DNA of 63,255 nucleotides. It comes from Dehalococcoidia bacterium. Its GTDB lineage: Bacteria > Chloroflexota > Dehalococcoidia > Lucifugimonadales > SHYT01. The stretch spans positions 1 to 63,255 of the forward strand of contig SHXZ01000013.1 in assembly GCA_009693045.1 (NCBI GenBank), read 5' to 3'. The notes beneath the pieces were generated by a model. That model saw only the letters and a list, made by a program, of their open reading frames with translations. It was not told the origin of the DNA and ran no database searches. This document shows positions 29,069 through 37,837 of the stretch, in pieces (position 1 is the first letter of the stretch; each line of letters begins with the position of its first letter). Position numbers and translations under genes: made by a program.

Positions 29069-29163
29069 CGCTCCTCCTCTATATCGCACATCCCACGTTG
29101 CCGTCAGCGCCAGACGCTACCAGGAACCCTTTTCACCGTCAACCGGTCAGGCTGCGGACAAGA

Positions 29164-32100
29164 CTACGGTCGCCGGCCCTGCTCCACCAGCTTCGCCAGC
29201 ATCCGCAGCGCCTCGTCCAGCTTCGTCGCGTCTTTGCCGCCCGCCTGCGCCGACTCCGGCCTCCCGCCGCCGCCGCCGCCCATCGCCGCGCCCAGCTCCC
29301 GCGCGATGCGCCCCGCATGCACGCCCGCCTTCACCAGGTCCGGCGTCGCGCCCACAACAATCGTCGGCTGGCCGTTGAACACCGCGCCCAGCGCCAACAC
29401 CGCGCTGCCCAGCCTGCCCTTCGCCCAGTCCACCGCATCCCGCAGCGCGTCCGCCGACGCCGCGTGCTCCAGCCGCAACGCCACGACACGCACCCCATCG
29501 TAGGGGCGGGTTTCAAACCCGCCCTGGCTGAGCGCCTGCTCCACCTCGTTCCTCAGCAGACCCCGCTCCAGGTTCGCAGCGTGCTCCCTCGCGCGCTCCA
29601 GCTCCTCCCGCAGCGCCTCGACGCGCTGCGGCGCCTCCGCCGGCGTCACCGCCAGCGAGTGCGCCAGCCTGTCCAGCGTGTCCATCCGCTCCCGCGCCAG
29701 CGACTCCGCGTGGCGCCCCGTCACCGCCTCAATGCGCCGCATCCCCGCGCCCACCGACTGCTCGCCCAGCACCAGGCACAGCCCAATCTGCCCCGTCCGC
29801 GTCAGGTGCGTGCCACCGCAAACCTCCTTGCTAAAGCACGCCTCCGCACCTGTTCCCTCTCCCTCCGGGAGAACATATCCCTCCCCCCCTTGAGGAGGAA
29901 GGCTAGGATGGGGGGAAGCTCCCGTCTCGCACTCCCCCACCTCCACCACCCGCACCGACGCCCCGTACGTCTCGCCGAAAAACGCCAGCGCGCCCTCCTG
30001 CACCGCCTTCGTGTACGTCGTCTCGTGGAACCCCACCGGCAGGTCCTGGCGTATCTTCTCGTTGACCAGCGCCTCCACCTGCCGCAGCTCGTCCCGCGTC
30101 GCCGCCTGCACGTGCGAGAAGTCAAACCGCAGCCGCTCCGCCCCCACCAGCGACCCCGCCTGCCGCACGTGCGTGCCGAGCACCTGCCGCAGCGCCGCGT
30201 GGAGCATGTGCGTCGCCGTATGGTTCCGCGCCGTATCCATCCGCCGCGGGATGTCCACCGCCGCACGCACGGTCTCGCCCACGGCGATGCTCCCTTGCGC
30301 CACGCGCCCCCGGTGCACAACCACCTCGGAGACCGGCGATTGCGTGTCCGCCACCGCCACGCGCCCGAATGGCCCCGCGATCTCTCCCGCGTCGCCGAGC
30401 TGGCCGCCCTTCTCCGCGTAGAACGGCGTCTCGCGCAGCACCGCCTCCACCTCCTGCCCCTCCGTCGCCGACTGCACCGTCTGCCCGTCCACGACGAGCG
30501 CCAGCACCACCGACTGCTGCTCCAGCCGCTCGTACCCGACGAACGTCGTGCCGCCCACGCCAAGGCCCGCGTACGCGAACGCCTCCCGCTTGACCCCACC
30601 ACCCATGCGCGTGGAGGCCCGCGCCCTCACGCGCTGCGCCTCCATCTCCTTCTCAAAGCCGGCCATGTCCACTGTGAAGCCGTGCTCTTTAGCGATTTCT
30701 TCGGTCACTTCGGGTGGGAAGCCGTAGGTATCATGGAGTTCGAAAACTAGCTTGCCTGGGACTGCTAATCTGTTGGGAGTCTCCAATACCTCACGAAGGT
30801 GTGCTGGGGGTACATAAGGCGCTTCAGGATATTGCTCGCCCGGTTTTCTTGGTTTCACATAGTTCGTATTGACAACTTTGAAGGCTTCTATATACCCCTC
30901 GAGCCTATCAATCCCACGCTCCACCACCTCCCCAAACCGCTCCTCCTCAAGCTGCAGCACCCGCAGCACGAACTCCCGCGTCTGCCGCAGCTCCGGGTAC
31001 GCGTGCCCCATTCGGTCAACCGCCAACTCCGCCACCTTCCCCAGGAACGGCTCGTTCAACCCCAGCTTCCGCCCGTACCGCACCGCCCGTCGGATGAGCC
31101 GCCGCAGCACGTACCCGCGCCCCTCGTTGCTCGGCACCACGCCGTCCGCGATCAGGAACGTCGCCCCTCGCGCGTGCTCCGCCACCACCCGGATCGCGTG
31201 GTCAATCTCAGCCCCATCAATTCGCCCTTCAACAGACTCAGGGCCGACGGCTCTTCCCTCTCCCCATTCAGGGGAGGGGGGCAGGGGGAGAGGTCGGTCC
31301 CCCTCTACCTCTTGGCGAGAGCGCGGGAGGTCTCCCTTCCCCCCTTGAGAGGGAAGGTTAAGATGGGGAGTCGCGCCCGCAGGCCGCGCAGACGGATACG
31401 TCCGCCCCGCAAGCTCCGCCACGCGGTGCAGCAGAGGCTGAAAGATGTCCGTGTCGTACACCGTCCGCTTGCCCTGGAGCACCGTCACGATGCGCTCCAG
31501 CCCCATGCCCGTGTCAATGTTTGGCGCGGGCAGCGGCGTGCGCTTTTTGTCCAGGTCCTGGAAGAACTGCATGAACACCAGGTTCCAGATCTCCAGGAAC
31601 CGCTCGCAGTTGTCGCAGTTCGGGTGGCAGCCGGGCTGCTTCCCCTGGTTGCCGCCGCGCTCCCACTCGGCAATCGCCGCAGGCGACGCCATCGGCCCGC
31701 AACCGTACTGCGTCCCAAAATCGTAGTGCTGCTCCGAGCACGGCCCGCACGGCCCCTGTGCCCCCGGTGGCCCCCACCAATTGCTGACGTACCGGTAGAT
31801 GCGCTCCGCCGGGACGTGCTGCTCCTCGGTCCAGTAGCGGAACGCCTCGTCGTCGTCAATGTGGACCGTGACGTACAGCCGGTACTTGGACAGCCCGAGC
31901 CGCTGCGTCAACAACTCCCACGCGAACGCGATGGCGTCGCGCTTGAAGTAGTCGCCGACGCTGAAGTTGCCGAGCATCTCGAAGAACGTCAGGTGCTTGT
32001 AGTCGCCGACGCTGTCAATGTCCGTCGTCCGGAAGCACTTCTGCGACGACGTCATGCGGCGCGCGGGCGGCGAAGCCCGCCCCAGGAAGTACGGCACCAT

Positions 32101-32235
32101 CTGCACCATGCCCGCCGTCGTCAGCAGCAGCGTCGGGTCCGTCGCGGGGATCAGCGACGAGCTCGGCATCACCGTGTGCCCCTTACTCTGGAAGTAGTCC
32201 AGGTAGAGCGTGCGGATTTCATCGGCGGTGGGCAT
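29164..32235 (-). CDS. alaS: Alanyl-tRNA synthetase with in-frame repeat insertions
   Basis: 1023 residues against about 870-890 for usual bacterial AlaS. Conserved parts are intact: TADEIRTLYLDYFQSKGH, motif 2 region RTTDIDSVGDYKHLTFFEML, NHTATHMLHAAL and CGGTHL of the editing domain, and the C-terminal glycine-rich C-Ala domain. Extra segments fall at about residues 281-338, 451-493, 768-797 and 903-912. Three of these are made of palindromic repeat DNA. ATG 32235 has AAGGA 7 nt upstream. It attaches Ala to tRNA-Ala and edits Ser/Gly. The open frame through all inserts suggests a functional enzyme. Confidence 0.95.
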   Translation of the reverse strand: MPTADEIRTLYLDYFQSKGHTVMPSSSLIPATDPTLLLTTAGMVQMVPYFLGRASPPARRMTSSQKCFRTTDIDSVGDYKHLTFFEMLGNFSVGDYFKRDAIAFAWELLTQRLGLSKYRLYVTVHIDDDEAFRYWTEEQHVPAERIYRYVSNWWGPPGAQGPCGPCSEQHYDFGTQYGCGPMASPAAIAEWERGGNQGKQPGCHPNCDNCERFLEIWNLVFMQFFQDLDKKRTPLPAPNIDTGMGLERIVTVLQGKRTVYDTDIFQPLLHRVAELAGRTYPSARPAGATPHLNLPSQGGKGDLPRSRQEVEGDRPLPLPPSPEWGEGRAVGPESVEGRIDGAEIDHAIRVVAEHARGATFLIADGVVPSNEGRGYVLRRLIRRAVRYGRKLGLNEPFLGKVAELAVDRMGHAYPELRQTREFVLRVLQLEEERFGEVVERGIDRLEGYIEAFKVVNTNYVKPRKPGEQYPEAPYVPPAHLREVLETPNRLAVPGKLVFELHDTYGFPPEVTEEIAKEHGFTVDMAGFEKEMEAQRVRARASTRMGGGVKREAFAYAGLGVGGTTFVGYERLEQQSVVLALVVDGQTVQSATEGQEVEAVLRETPFYAEKGGQLGDAGEIAGPFGRVAVADTQSPVSEVVVHRGRVAQGSIAVGETVRAAVDIPRRMDTARNHTATHMLHAALRQVLGTHVRQAGSLVGAERLRFDFSHVQAATRDELRQVEALVNEKIRQDLPVGFHETTYTKAVQEGALAFFGETYGASVRVVEVGECETGASPHPSLPPQGGEGYVLPEGEGTGAEACFSKEVCGGTHLTRTGQIGLCLVLGEQSVGAGMRRIEAVTGRHAESLARERMDTLDRLAHSLAVTPAEAPQRVEALREELERAREHAANLERGLLRNEVEQALSQGGFETRPYDGVRVVALRLEHAASADALRDAVDWAKGRLGSAVLALGAVFNGQPTIVVGATPDLVKAGVHAGRIARELGAAMGGGGGGRPESAQAGGKDATKLDEALRMLAKLVEQGRRP
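29500..29526. repeat. Family A palindrome inside alaS
   Basis: GTAGGGGCGGGTTT faces AAACCCGCCC, coding about nine residues (GGFETRPYDG) near alaS residue 903-912. The same sequence occurs between genes elsewhere in the window. Confidence 0.8.
29843..29935. repeat. Family B repeat inside alaS editing domain
   Basis: Contains CCCTCTCCCTCCGGGAGAA and CCCCCCTTGAGGAGGAAGG hairpins. It encodes roughly 27-30 extra residues (SPHPSLPPQGGEGYVLPEGE and more) just before CGGTH, where other AlaS proteins run directly on. Confidence 0.8.
31222..31395. repeat. Composite family B repeat inside alaS
   Basis: Several nested palindromes (for example CCCTCTCCCCATTCAGGGGA and CCCCCTTGAGAGGGAAGG) encode about 58 extra residues, from ATPHLNLPSQGGKGDLP through LPLPPSPEWGEGRAV. 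They lie between the catalytic core segment ELAGRTY and DGAEIDHAIRV. Confidence 0.8.
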
Positions 32236-32262
32236 CACGATTTCCTTCTCAGCGAATTACAC

Positions 32263-32292
32263 GCAGGGGCGTGTTTGAAACCCACCCCTACG
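32263..32292. repeat. Dispersed palindrome, family A copy
   Basis: GCAGGGGCGTGTTT faces CCCACCCCTACG just upstream of alaS, between its promoter and start codon, so it is likely transcribed in the leader. Confidence 0.65.
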
Positions 32293-32321
32293 ACGGGCGA
32301 ACGGCGCTGCATTTGTCCCGT

Positions 32322-32351
32322 ATTATAGCGCCGCGCAGCGGAAGACGGCAA
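32322..32351 (-). promoter_or_regulatory. alaS promoter
   Basis: On the minus strand TTGCCG (32351-32346), an 18-bp spacer and a perfect TATAAT (32327-32322), about 90 nt before the alaS start. Confidence 0.65.
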
Positions 32352-32424
32352 AGACCCTTGTGATTACGGACTTGTCTAAACCACAATAGAATTGATTGGA
32401 CGTGTGTACGTCTGGAGGGAGTAG

Positions 32425-32670
32425 GTGTCCAAACGCATGACGGTCGTATTTGATGACGAGGAACTCTACACTGCCCTCAAGGTGGAAGCCGCGCGCAGCG
32501 GCCGCCACGCCAAGGACATTCTCGCGCAGGCGCTGCACGAGTGGCTTGAAGCGCACGAAGACGAACAGCTACGGCGCGTTCTGGCCGAGTCACGAGACGA
32601 GTGGCAGCGCGAGGGGGGTGTTGAGGCCGCTAAGTTCTTCCGAAAGCTGAGCAGAGACGCAAAACGCTAA
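32425..32670 (+). CDS. Ribbon-helix-helix antitoxin-like protein
   Basis: 81 residues. The N-terminal MTVVFDDEELYTALKVEAARSGRHAKDILAQAL matches the beta-strand and two helices of a CopG/RHH DNA-binding domain. The C-terminal Glu/Arg-rich helix could wrap a toxin. GTG 32425 has GGAGGG 5 nt upstream. It is followed 2 nt later by a RelE/ParE-type toxin frame that carries a stop, so this is probably the surviving antitoxin of a toxin-antitoxin pair. Confidence 0.75.
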   Translation: MSKRMTVVFDDEELYTALKVEAARSGRHAKDILAQALHEWLEAHEDEQLRRVLAESRDEWQREGGVEAAKFFRKLSRDAKR

Positions 32671-32672
32671 CG

Positions 32673-32936
32673 ATGGCTTACCGGGTAGAGCTTTCTCCAG
32701 CCGCTCAGCGTGAGATTCAGAAATTACCTCGGGATGCCCAGCAACGGCTTGCTGGGCCTGTGCAGGCCCTAACTGGCGAGCCCCGACCGCCGGGTTCCCG
32801 CATGCTCCGTGGAGAAGAACGATCATAGCGGGGCTGGGTGGGCCCTTTTCGCGTCATCTATGACATCGACGACGACGAGTCATTGGTGGTAGTGTTGAAG
32901 GTGGACCGTTGCAGCGAGACTACCTACAACCTCTAG
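32673..32936 (+). pseudogene. RelE/ParE-family toxin with in-frame TAG
   Basis: 88 codons from ATG 32673 to TAG 32934. The reading MAYRVELSPAAQREIQKLP, then GWVGPFRVIYDIDDDESLV, is a typical RelE/ParE toxin, interrupted at codon 52 (TAG 32826-32828) just before the conserved GxxRVIY strand. Everything else is in frame, so one nonsense mutation seems to have disarmed the toxin. It overlaps the ribosome-binding region of the next gene. Confidence 0.85.
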
Positions 32937-32945
32937 GAGGCCCCC

Positions 32946-33992
32946 ATGAGCACCATTGACCTCCGCAGCGACACCGTCACCCTCCCCACCGACGCCATGC
33001 GCCGCGCCATGGCCGACGCCGAGTGCGGCGACGACGTCTGGGAGGAGGACCCCACCACCCAGCGCCTGGAGGCCATGTCCGCGCAGCGCATGGGTAAGCA
33101 GGCCGCCCTCTTCACCCCCAGCGGCACCATGAGCAACCTCGTCGCCACACTCACCTGGTGTAAGCGCGGCGACGAGATGATCGTCGGCAGCGAGTCCCAC
33201 ATGTTCTGGAACGAGGTCGGCGGCGCATCCGCCCTCGGCGGCGTCGTCATGCGCACCGTCCCAAACGACGCCACGGGCCGCATAGACCCGACCGACGTAG
33301 AGAACGCCATCCGCCGCGAGAACATCCACTTCCCGCCCACGGCCTTGGTGGCGCTGGAGAACACCCACAACCGGTGCAGCGGCGCGGTCCTCACCGTACA
33401 GGACACCCGCGCCCTCGCCGACGTCGCCCACCGCCACGGCATCCCCGTCCACCTGGACGGCGCGCGCATCTTCAACGCCGCCGTCTACCTGGGCGTGCCC
33501 GCTGCCGAGCTCGCAGCCCCCGCCGACTCCGTCGCCTTCTGCGTCTCAAAGGGCCTCAGCGCGCCCATCGGCTCGCTCCTCTGCGGTACCCGCGACTTCG
33601 TCACCAGGGCGCGAAAGTGGCGCAAGATGGTCGGCGGCGGCATGCGCCAGGTCGGCATCATTGCCGCCGCGGGCATCGTCGCCCTTGACTCCATGGTGGA
33701 CCGCCTCGCCGAGGACCACACCAACGCGCGCCGCCTCGCCGTCGGCCTCGCGGGTATCCCCGGCATCACCCTGGATCCCGAGCAGATGCAGACCAACATC
33801 GTCATCTTTTCCTGGCGCGGCGACGCCCCCGCCTTCATGCGCCGCCTGGAAGAGCGCGGCGTCAAGTCCTCCTACGTCGGCGGCCCGCTCATCCGCATGG
33901 TCACCCACCGCCACATCACCACCCAGGCCGTGGACGAAGCCATCGCCATAATCCACGATGTAGCACGTCAATCAGCGGTGGCAACCCGGTAA
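32946..33992 (+). CDS. ltaE: L-threonine aldolase (low specificity)
   Basis: 348 residues. MSTIDLRSDTVTLPT and GDDVWEEDPTTQRLE open the PLP-dependent fold. DGARIFNAA and the PLP-lysine segment FCVSKGLSAPIGSLL are present. TAGGAGG precedes the ATG. The enzyme cleaves threonine or allo-threonine to glycine and acetaldehyde. It follows the toxin remnant after only 9 nt, but is functionally unrelated to it. Confidence 0.93.
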   Translation: MSTIDLRSDTVTLPTDAMRRAMADAECGDDVWEEDPTTQRLEAMSAQRMGKQAALFTPSGTMSNLVATLTWCKRGDEMIVGSESHMFWNEVGGASALGGVVMRTVPNDATGRIDPTDVENAIRRENIHFPPTALVALENTHNRCSGAVLTVQDTRALADVAHRHGIPVHLDGARIFNAAVYLGVPAAELAAPADSVAFCVSKGLSAPIGSLLCGTRDFVTRARKWRKMVGGGMRQVGIIAAAGIVALDSMVDRLAEDHTNARRLAVGLAGIPGITLDPEQMQTNIVIFSWRGDAPAFMRRLEERGVKSSYVGGPLIRMVTHRHITTQAVDEAIAIIHDVARQSAVATR

Positions 33993-34327
33993 GCGCGGGC
34001 GCGGCGCCCTCCTGCGAACAAATGCGACACGGTGGTGTGGCGGTTGTTGGGACCTGGGACAGCGAGCATCTGCTTGCCTAAGTAAGAGTAAGGCCCACAG
34101 GACGGCAATCCTACCCGTTCGCCCTGGGCCGCGAAGCGCCCTGAGCGGAGCGAATGGGTTTGTCAAAGGGCGCGGAGGTAGTTCGACTAGCTCACCATGC
34201 ACGGGACTCAGCTCACCACGTACGGGACTGGACGACAGCTATTTTCTACAACGAAGTACTCAATGATTACACCTACCCCCGGAAATACGCCCTCGTCAGT
34301 TGACTAGCGGCCTGGTACGCTTGTCAC
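33993..34327. other. Intergenic region with family C repeats
   Basis: 335 bp with degraded copies of the repeat containing CCGTTCGCCCTGGGC and GCTCACCA (34110-34225). No gene is seen. It presumably contains the promoter of the MFS gene. Confidence 0.5.
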
Positions 34328-35593
34328 ATGTCCAGCCCTGAGAACCCGAACTTCACTACCGCGCCCAGCGGCCTGGGCCGCTACTTCCTGGCGTTCCAGT
34401 CCCCCGGCTTCCGTCTGCTGTGGGGCAACTCGTTCCTCACCTGGCTGGCCTTCACCCTGGAGATGCTGGGCCAGGGATGGCTGGTGCTCCAGCTCACCGA
34501 CTCGCCGTTCTGGGTAGGCGCTACCGCGGGGATCAAGGGCGTGAGCCAGGTCGTCTTCAGCGTCGCGGCGGGCGCGCTGGTTGACCGTATGGACCGCCGA
34601 AAGCTACTGCTGACCGTGCAGGCCATCGGGGCCATTGCTACAGCAGCCCTCGCCGCGCTGGTGCTCACGGACGCAGTGCACCTCTGGCACGTGCTGCTCA
34701 TCGTGACGTTGGGAGGCACGGCTGCGGCCATGAACTTCCCGGCCAACGCCGCCTTGACCTACGACGTGGTCGGCCCGGCGCGCATCCTCAACGCCTCGGC
34801 GTTCCGGTTCATGGGTGGGAGCGCGGTCCGCATCCTGGGCGCGCTGGCGGGCGGCTACATCATTGACCGCCTGGGCGTGGGCGCCAACTACACGGCGGCA
34901 TGCGGCGCGTACCTGGCGGGCGGCGTCAGTCTGCTCTTCCTCAAGTCCCCGCCCGCGGCGAGCCGCCGCGACGAGCCGTTTCTCAGGGCCGTCCAGGCTG
35001 GCCTGACCTACTCCCTGCACGAGCCGCGAGTTCGCCGCCTCCTGTTCCTTAGCCTGGTCACCGAGTTCTTCGGCTTCTCGTACATACAGATGATGCCCGT
35101 CATGGCGCGGGACGTGCTCAAGGTCGGCGCGACGGGCCTCGGCTACCTGACCGCCATGGGCGGCGTCGGCTCCCTCGTGGCCATGCTCGGCCTCGCCTCA
35201 CTCGGCGACTTCAAGCAGAAGGGCTGGCTCCTCGTGGGCACGGTGACCGGCTTCGGCGCCGCAATCCTGCTGTTCAGCCTCTCGCCGTGGTATTCCCTCT
35301 CTCTGGCCCTGGCCGCCGTCATCGCCGCCTTCAGCAGCACCTACGACTCCACCATCTCCACCGTCATCCAGATGACCGTCGCCTCGGAGATGCGCGGTCG
35401 CGTATTGGGGCTCTACGTCTCCACCTTCGGCACCAACCAGATCGGCGCTTTCCTGGCGGGCGGCCTGGCAACACTCGTGAGCGCGCCGTTCGCCCTGGCC
35501 ATCGGCGGAATTGTGGTAACGGCGAACGGCCTCCGCCTCCTGCGGCGAGCGAGAAACATGACGCCGCCCACCACCGGCGCGAGCAGCAGTTGA
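34328..35593 (+). CDS. MFS transporter
   Basis: 421 residues with about 12 hydrophobic segments. It begins FQSPGFRLLWGNSFLTWLAF and has the loop 2-3 motif DRMDRRKLLL and the second-half motif SEMRGRVLGLYVSTFGTNQIGA. This is the pattern of EntS/DUF894-type drug or siderophore exporters. The substrate is unknown. It converges with radC (18-nt gap). Confidence 0.85.
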   Translation: MSSPENPNFTTAPSGLGRYFLAFQSPGFRLLWGNSFLTWLAFTLEMLGQGWLVLQLTDSPFWVGATAGIKGVSQVVFSVAAGALVDRMDRRKLLLTVQAIGAIATAALAALVLTDAVHLWHVLLIVTLGGTAAAMNFPANAALTYDVVGPARILNASAFRFMGGSAVRILGALAGGYIIDRLGVGANYTAACGAYLAGGVSLLFLKSPPAASRRDEPFLRAVQAGLTYSLHEPRVRRLLFLSLVTEFFGFSYIQMMPVMARDVLKVGATGLGYLTAMGGVGSLVAMLGLASLGDFKQKGWLLVGTVTGFGAAILLFSLSPWYSLSLALAAVIAAFSSTYDSTISTVIQMTVASEMRGRVLGLYVSTFGTNQIGAFLAGGLATLVSAPFALAIGGIVVTANGLRLLRRARNMTPPTTGASSS

Positions 35594-35611
35594 ACGAGGT
35601 AGCCCAAGGTC

Positions 35612-36250
35612 TCACGCAAACCCCAGCTTCTTCTCCCGCATGCTCACAAACCCGCTCCGCGCCACCACCACGTGGTCCGTGACCTCAATGTCCAGCATCC
35701 TGCCCGCCTCCACAAGCTGCTTCGTCATCTGCGCGTCCTCGCTGCTCGGCGTCGGGTCCCCGGACGGGTGGTCGTGCACCAGAATGACCGACGGGCAGTT
35801 CTCCCGCTCCGCGTGGCGCAGCGTCTCTCCGGCCCGCACGTTGATGTTGTTCACATTCTCCTCGTACACCTTCACCGTCCTCACCACCTGGTTCTTCGTG
35901 TTCAGCAGCAGCACCCGCAGGCTCTCCTGGTCCAGGAACGCCATCTCGGCGGAGAGCAGGTTGTACACGTCCTGCGGCGAGCTTATGCTCGCCTTCTCCT
36001 CCAGCGGCAGCGACGCCACCCGCCGCCCAAGCTCCAGCGCCGCCTTCGCCTCGCCCAGCCCCCTGAAGCCAAGCAGTTCATTGAACCCGGCGCGCGCAAC
36101 ACCGCCCAGGCCCCTGAACCCGGCGAGCAAACGGTTCGCCAGGCTCAGCGCGCTCTCCGAGCTACTCCCCGTCCACAGCACAATCGCCAGCAGCTCCGAG
36201 TTGCTCAGGACGCCGGCCCCCACTTCGGTCACGGCAAGCCTCCTGGTCAT
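35612..36250 (-). CDS. radC: RadC family JAB-domain protein
   Basis: 212 residues from ATG 36250. A short helix-hairpin-helix-like part (GAGVLSNSELLAIVLWTG, GFRGLGEAKAALELGRR) is followed by the JAMM metalloprotease-like motif with HDHPSGDPTPSSED. The N-terminus is slightly shorter than usual for RadC, and no strong ribosome site is seen. Despite the name, its role in DNA repair is not established. Confidence 0.87.
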   Translation of the reverse strand: MTRRLAVTEVGAGVLSNSELLAIVLWTGSSSESALSLANRLLAGFRGLGGVARAGFNELLGFRGLGEAKAALELGRRVASLPLEEKASISSPQDVYNLLSAEMAFLDQESLRVLLLNTKNQVVRTVKVYEENVNNINVRAGETLRHAERENCPSVILVHDHPSGDPTPSSEDAQMTKQLVEAGRMLDIEVTDHVVVARSGFVSMREKKLGFA

Positions 36251-36413
36251 CGCTATCCACAACGCCCATCCTACCACCCCCCTCACCCGGCGGCTTCTCC
36301 GTCCTCCAGCACCGCCTCATGTCATTCTGGACGCAGCTAGGAATCCGGCGCGGGGCCTCCAGGATAGTGACGCCATCATTAACCTCAGCCCGTGGCCGCC
36401 CCGGCATAAACGG

Positions 36414-36441
36414 AAGGGAGCAGCCTCTCAGCCGCTCCCTT
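36414..36441 (-). terminator. Terminator of ribosomal protein operon
   Basis: An 8-bp stem AAGGGAGC/GCTCCCTT with a 12-nt loop, about 33 nt after the stop of the small zinc-ribbon gene on the minus strand. Confidence 0.5.
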
Positions 36442-36474
36442 CGCGAAGCTTTATCCCAGATACGCGAGCATAAT

Positions 36475-36738
36475 CTAATCGCTGGCTTTTTCCGCTCCGC
36501 CCGCCGCGGCCTTGGCCGCCTCCTCTTCCTCACAAGAGGAGCACACGTACGCGTCGCCCGCGCTCAGCGCGATGCCTTCGGGAACGTTCCGCTTACGCTG
36601 ACACACGCTGCACGTCACGGCCACCAGGCGCACGCTACCCGGCTTCGTGGGTTCCTTCTCGTGCCCGCGGAACCCCACGTAGTTCGGATCGCGCGCCTTC
36701 ATCGCCTCAAGGCGTTCCTGGTCTCGCTTACGACTCAT
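36475..36738 (-). CDS. Small zinc-ribbon-like protein, function unknown
   Basis: 87 residues. MSRKRDQERLEAMKARDPNY is basic, then come two CxxC pairs (CSVC and CSSC) about 24 residues apart, and an Ala/Glu tail. ATG 36738 follows GGTGGAG. It lies 63 nt downstream of rplL and may be co-transcribed. A nucleic-acid- or ribosome-associated zinc protein is plausible, but no family is recognised. Confidence 0.65.
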   Translation of the reverse strand: MSRKRDQERLEAMKARDPNYVGFRGHEKEPTKPGSVRLVAVTCSVCQRKRNVPEGIALSAGDAYVCSSCEEEEAAKAAAGGAEKASD

Positions 36739-36801
36739 ACAACTCCACCGCACGCGTCAACGGCGCGCCGGGTGTCCGGGTGGCTACCATTCCTGCGCTG
36801 C

Positions 36802-37191
36802 CTACTGGAGGGCGACCTTCGCGCCTGCCGTCTCCAGCGACTTCTTGATCTTCTCGGCCTCGTCCTTCGCGATGGCGGACTTCACTATTTTTGGGGCACC
36901 CTCTACCAGATCCTTGGCCTCTTTCAGGCCCAGGCCCGTGATCTCGCGCACAGTCTTGATGACGTTGATGCGGTTCGGCCCGGCCTCCTGGAGCACGACC
37001 GTGAACTCGGACTTCTCCTCAACCGGCGCCGCGGCAGCCGACGCGCCGCCAGCCGCCGCGGGCGCAGCCGCCATCATGGGCGCAGACGCGCTCACGCCAA
37101 ACGCGCTCTCAAGCTCCTTGACCATCCAGGCCACGTCCAGCACCGAAAGCTGCTTGATGCCATCCAGGATTTCCTCTTTGGTCGCCGGCAT
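36802..37191 (-). CDS. rplL: Ribosomal protein L7/L12
   Basis: 129 residues. The N-terminal dimerisation helices are followed by an Ala-rich hinge and the C-terminal domain with [15 protein letters not shown] and [14 protein letters not shown]. It forms the ribosomal stalk with L10, whose gene lies 63 nt upstream. Confidence 0.97.
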   Translation of the reverse strand: MPATKEEILDGIKQLSVLDVAWMVKELESAFGVSASAPMMAAAPAAAGGASAAAAPVEEKSEFTVVLQEAGPNRINVIKTVREITGLGLKEAKDLVEGAPKIVKSAIAKDEAEKIKKSLETAGAKVALQ

Positions 37192-37254
37192 GTCAACCTC
37201 CTCGTGTCTCGCCTATTCGGCAGCCAATGGCAGGCTGCCAACCATTCGCCTCTG

Positions 37255-37818
37255 CTACGCGGACGCCGCAGGCGCGTCTGGCGCCGCAACCGCTGCGGGC
37301 GCCTCTTGCTTGTCCGCCGAGCGCTGCAGCACCGTAGCCAGCCCGCGCACCGGCCCGTTCAGCACGCCAACGAGCATGCTCAGGGAGGCCAGCATCTGTC
37401 CCGCAAGCCGGGCAATCAGCACCTTCTGCGCCGGCAGCGACGCCAGCGTCTCCACGTCCTGCTTAGTCATCACCCTCGCGCCGAGCACCCCACCGCGTAT
37501 GACCAGGTTCACCCGCGTGCTCTTCAGGTGCTCGTCCAACACCCGCGCGCACGTCACCTCGTCCCCGTAGCCCAACACCAAGGCCGTAGGGCCTCTCAGC
37601 GTGACGTCAAGCCCCTGCTTCCCGACCGCCGCGGCTGCGAGCCGCGTGACCGAGTCCTTCACCACCAGGAACTCGCCACCGCCTTCCTTCACCTTCCGGC
37701 GCAGCGCGGTGAGCGTCGCCACGTCCAGCCCGGTGAAGTCGGCGGCGATCACCACCTTGCTGCGCCCGAGCTTCTCGCGCAGCTCCTCGACGGACTCCAC
37801 GTTCTTCGCTGACGGCAT
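37255..37818 (-). CDS. rplJ: Ribosomal protein L10
   Basis: 187 residues. It starts MPSAKNVESVEELREKLGRS with GGGAGCGAGAGG before ATG 37818; the upstream in-frame extension runs through the leader hairpin and is rejected. It has the FTGLDVATLTALRR segment and an Ala-rich C-terminal stalk-binding tail. It anchors L7/L12 dimers. Its expression is probably controlled by the leader RNA at 37838-37936. Confidence 0.96.
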   Translation of the reverse strand: MPSAKNVESVEELREKLGRSKVVIAADFTGLDVATLTALRRKVKEGGGEFLVVKDSVTRLAAAAVGKQGLDVTLRGPTALVLGYGDEVTCARVLDEHLKSTRVNLVIRGGVLGARVMTKQDVETLASLPAQKVLIARLAGQMLASLSMLVGVLNGPVRGLATVLQRSADKQEAPAAVAAPDAPAASA

Positions 37819-37837
37819 CCTCTCGCTCCCTACAACA

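Noticed and set aside
32826-32828. Recoding (Sec or Pyl) of the stop inside the RelE/ParE toxin
   Set aside because: The codon is TAG, the position is not a catalytic cysteine, and no stem-loop or pyrrolysine context is evident. A simple nonsense mutation is enough.
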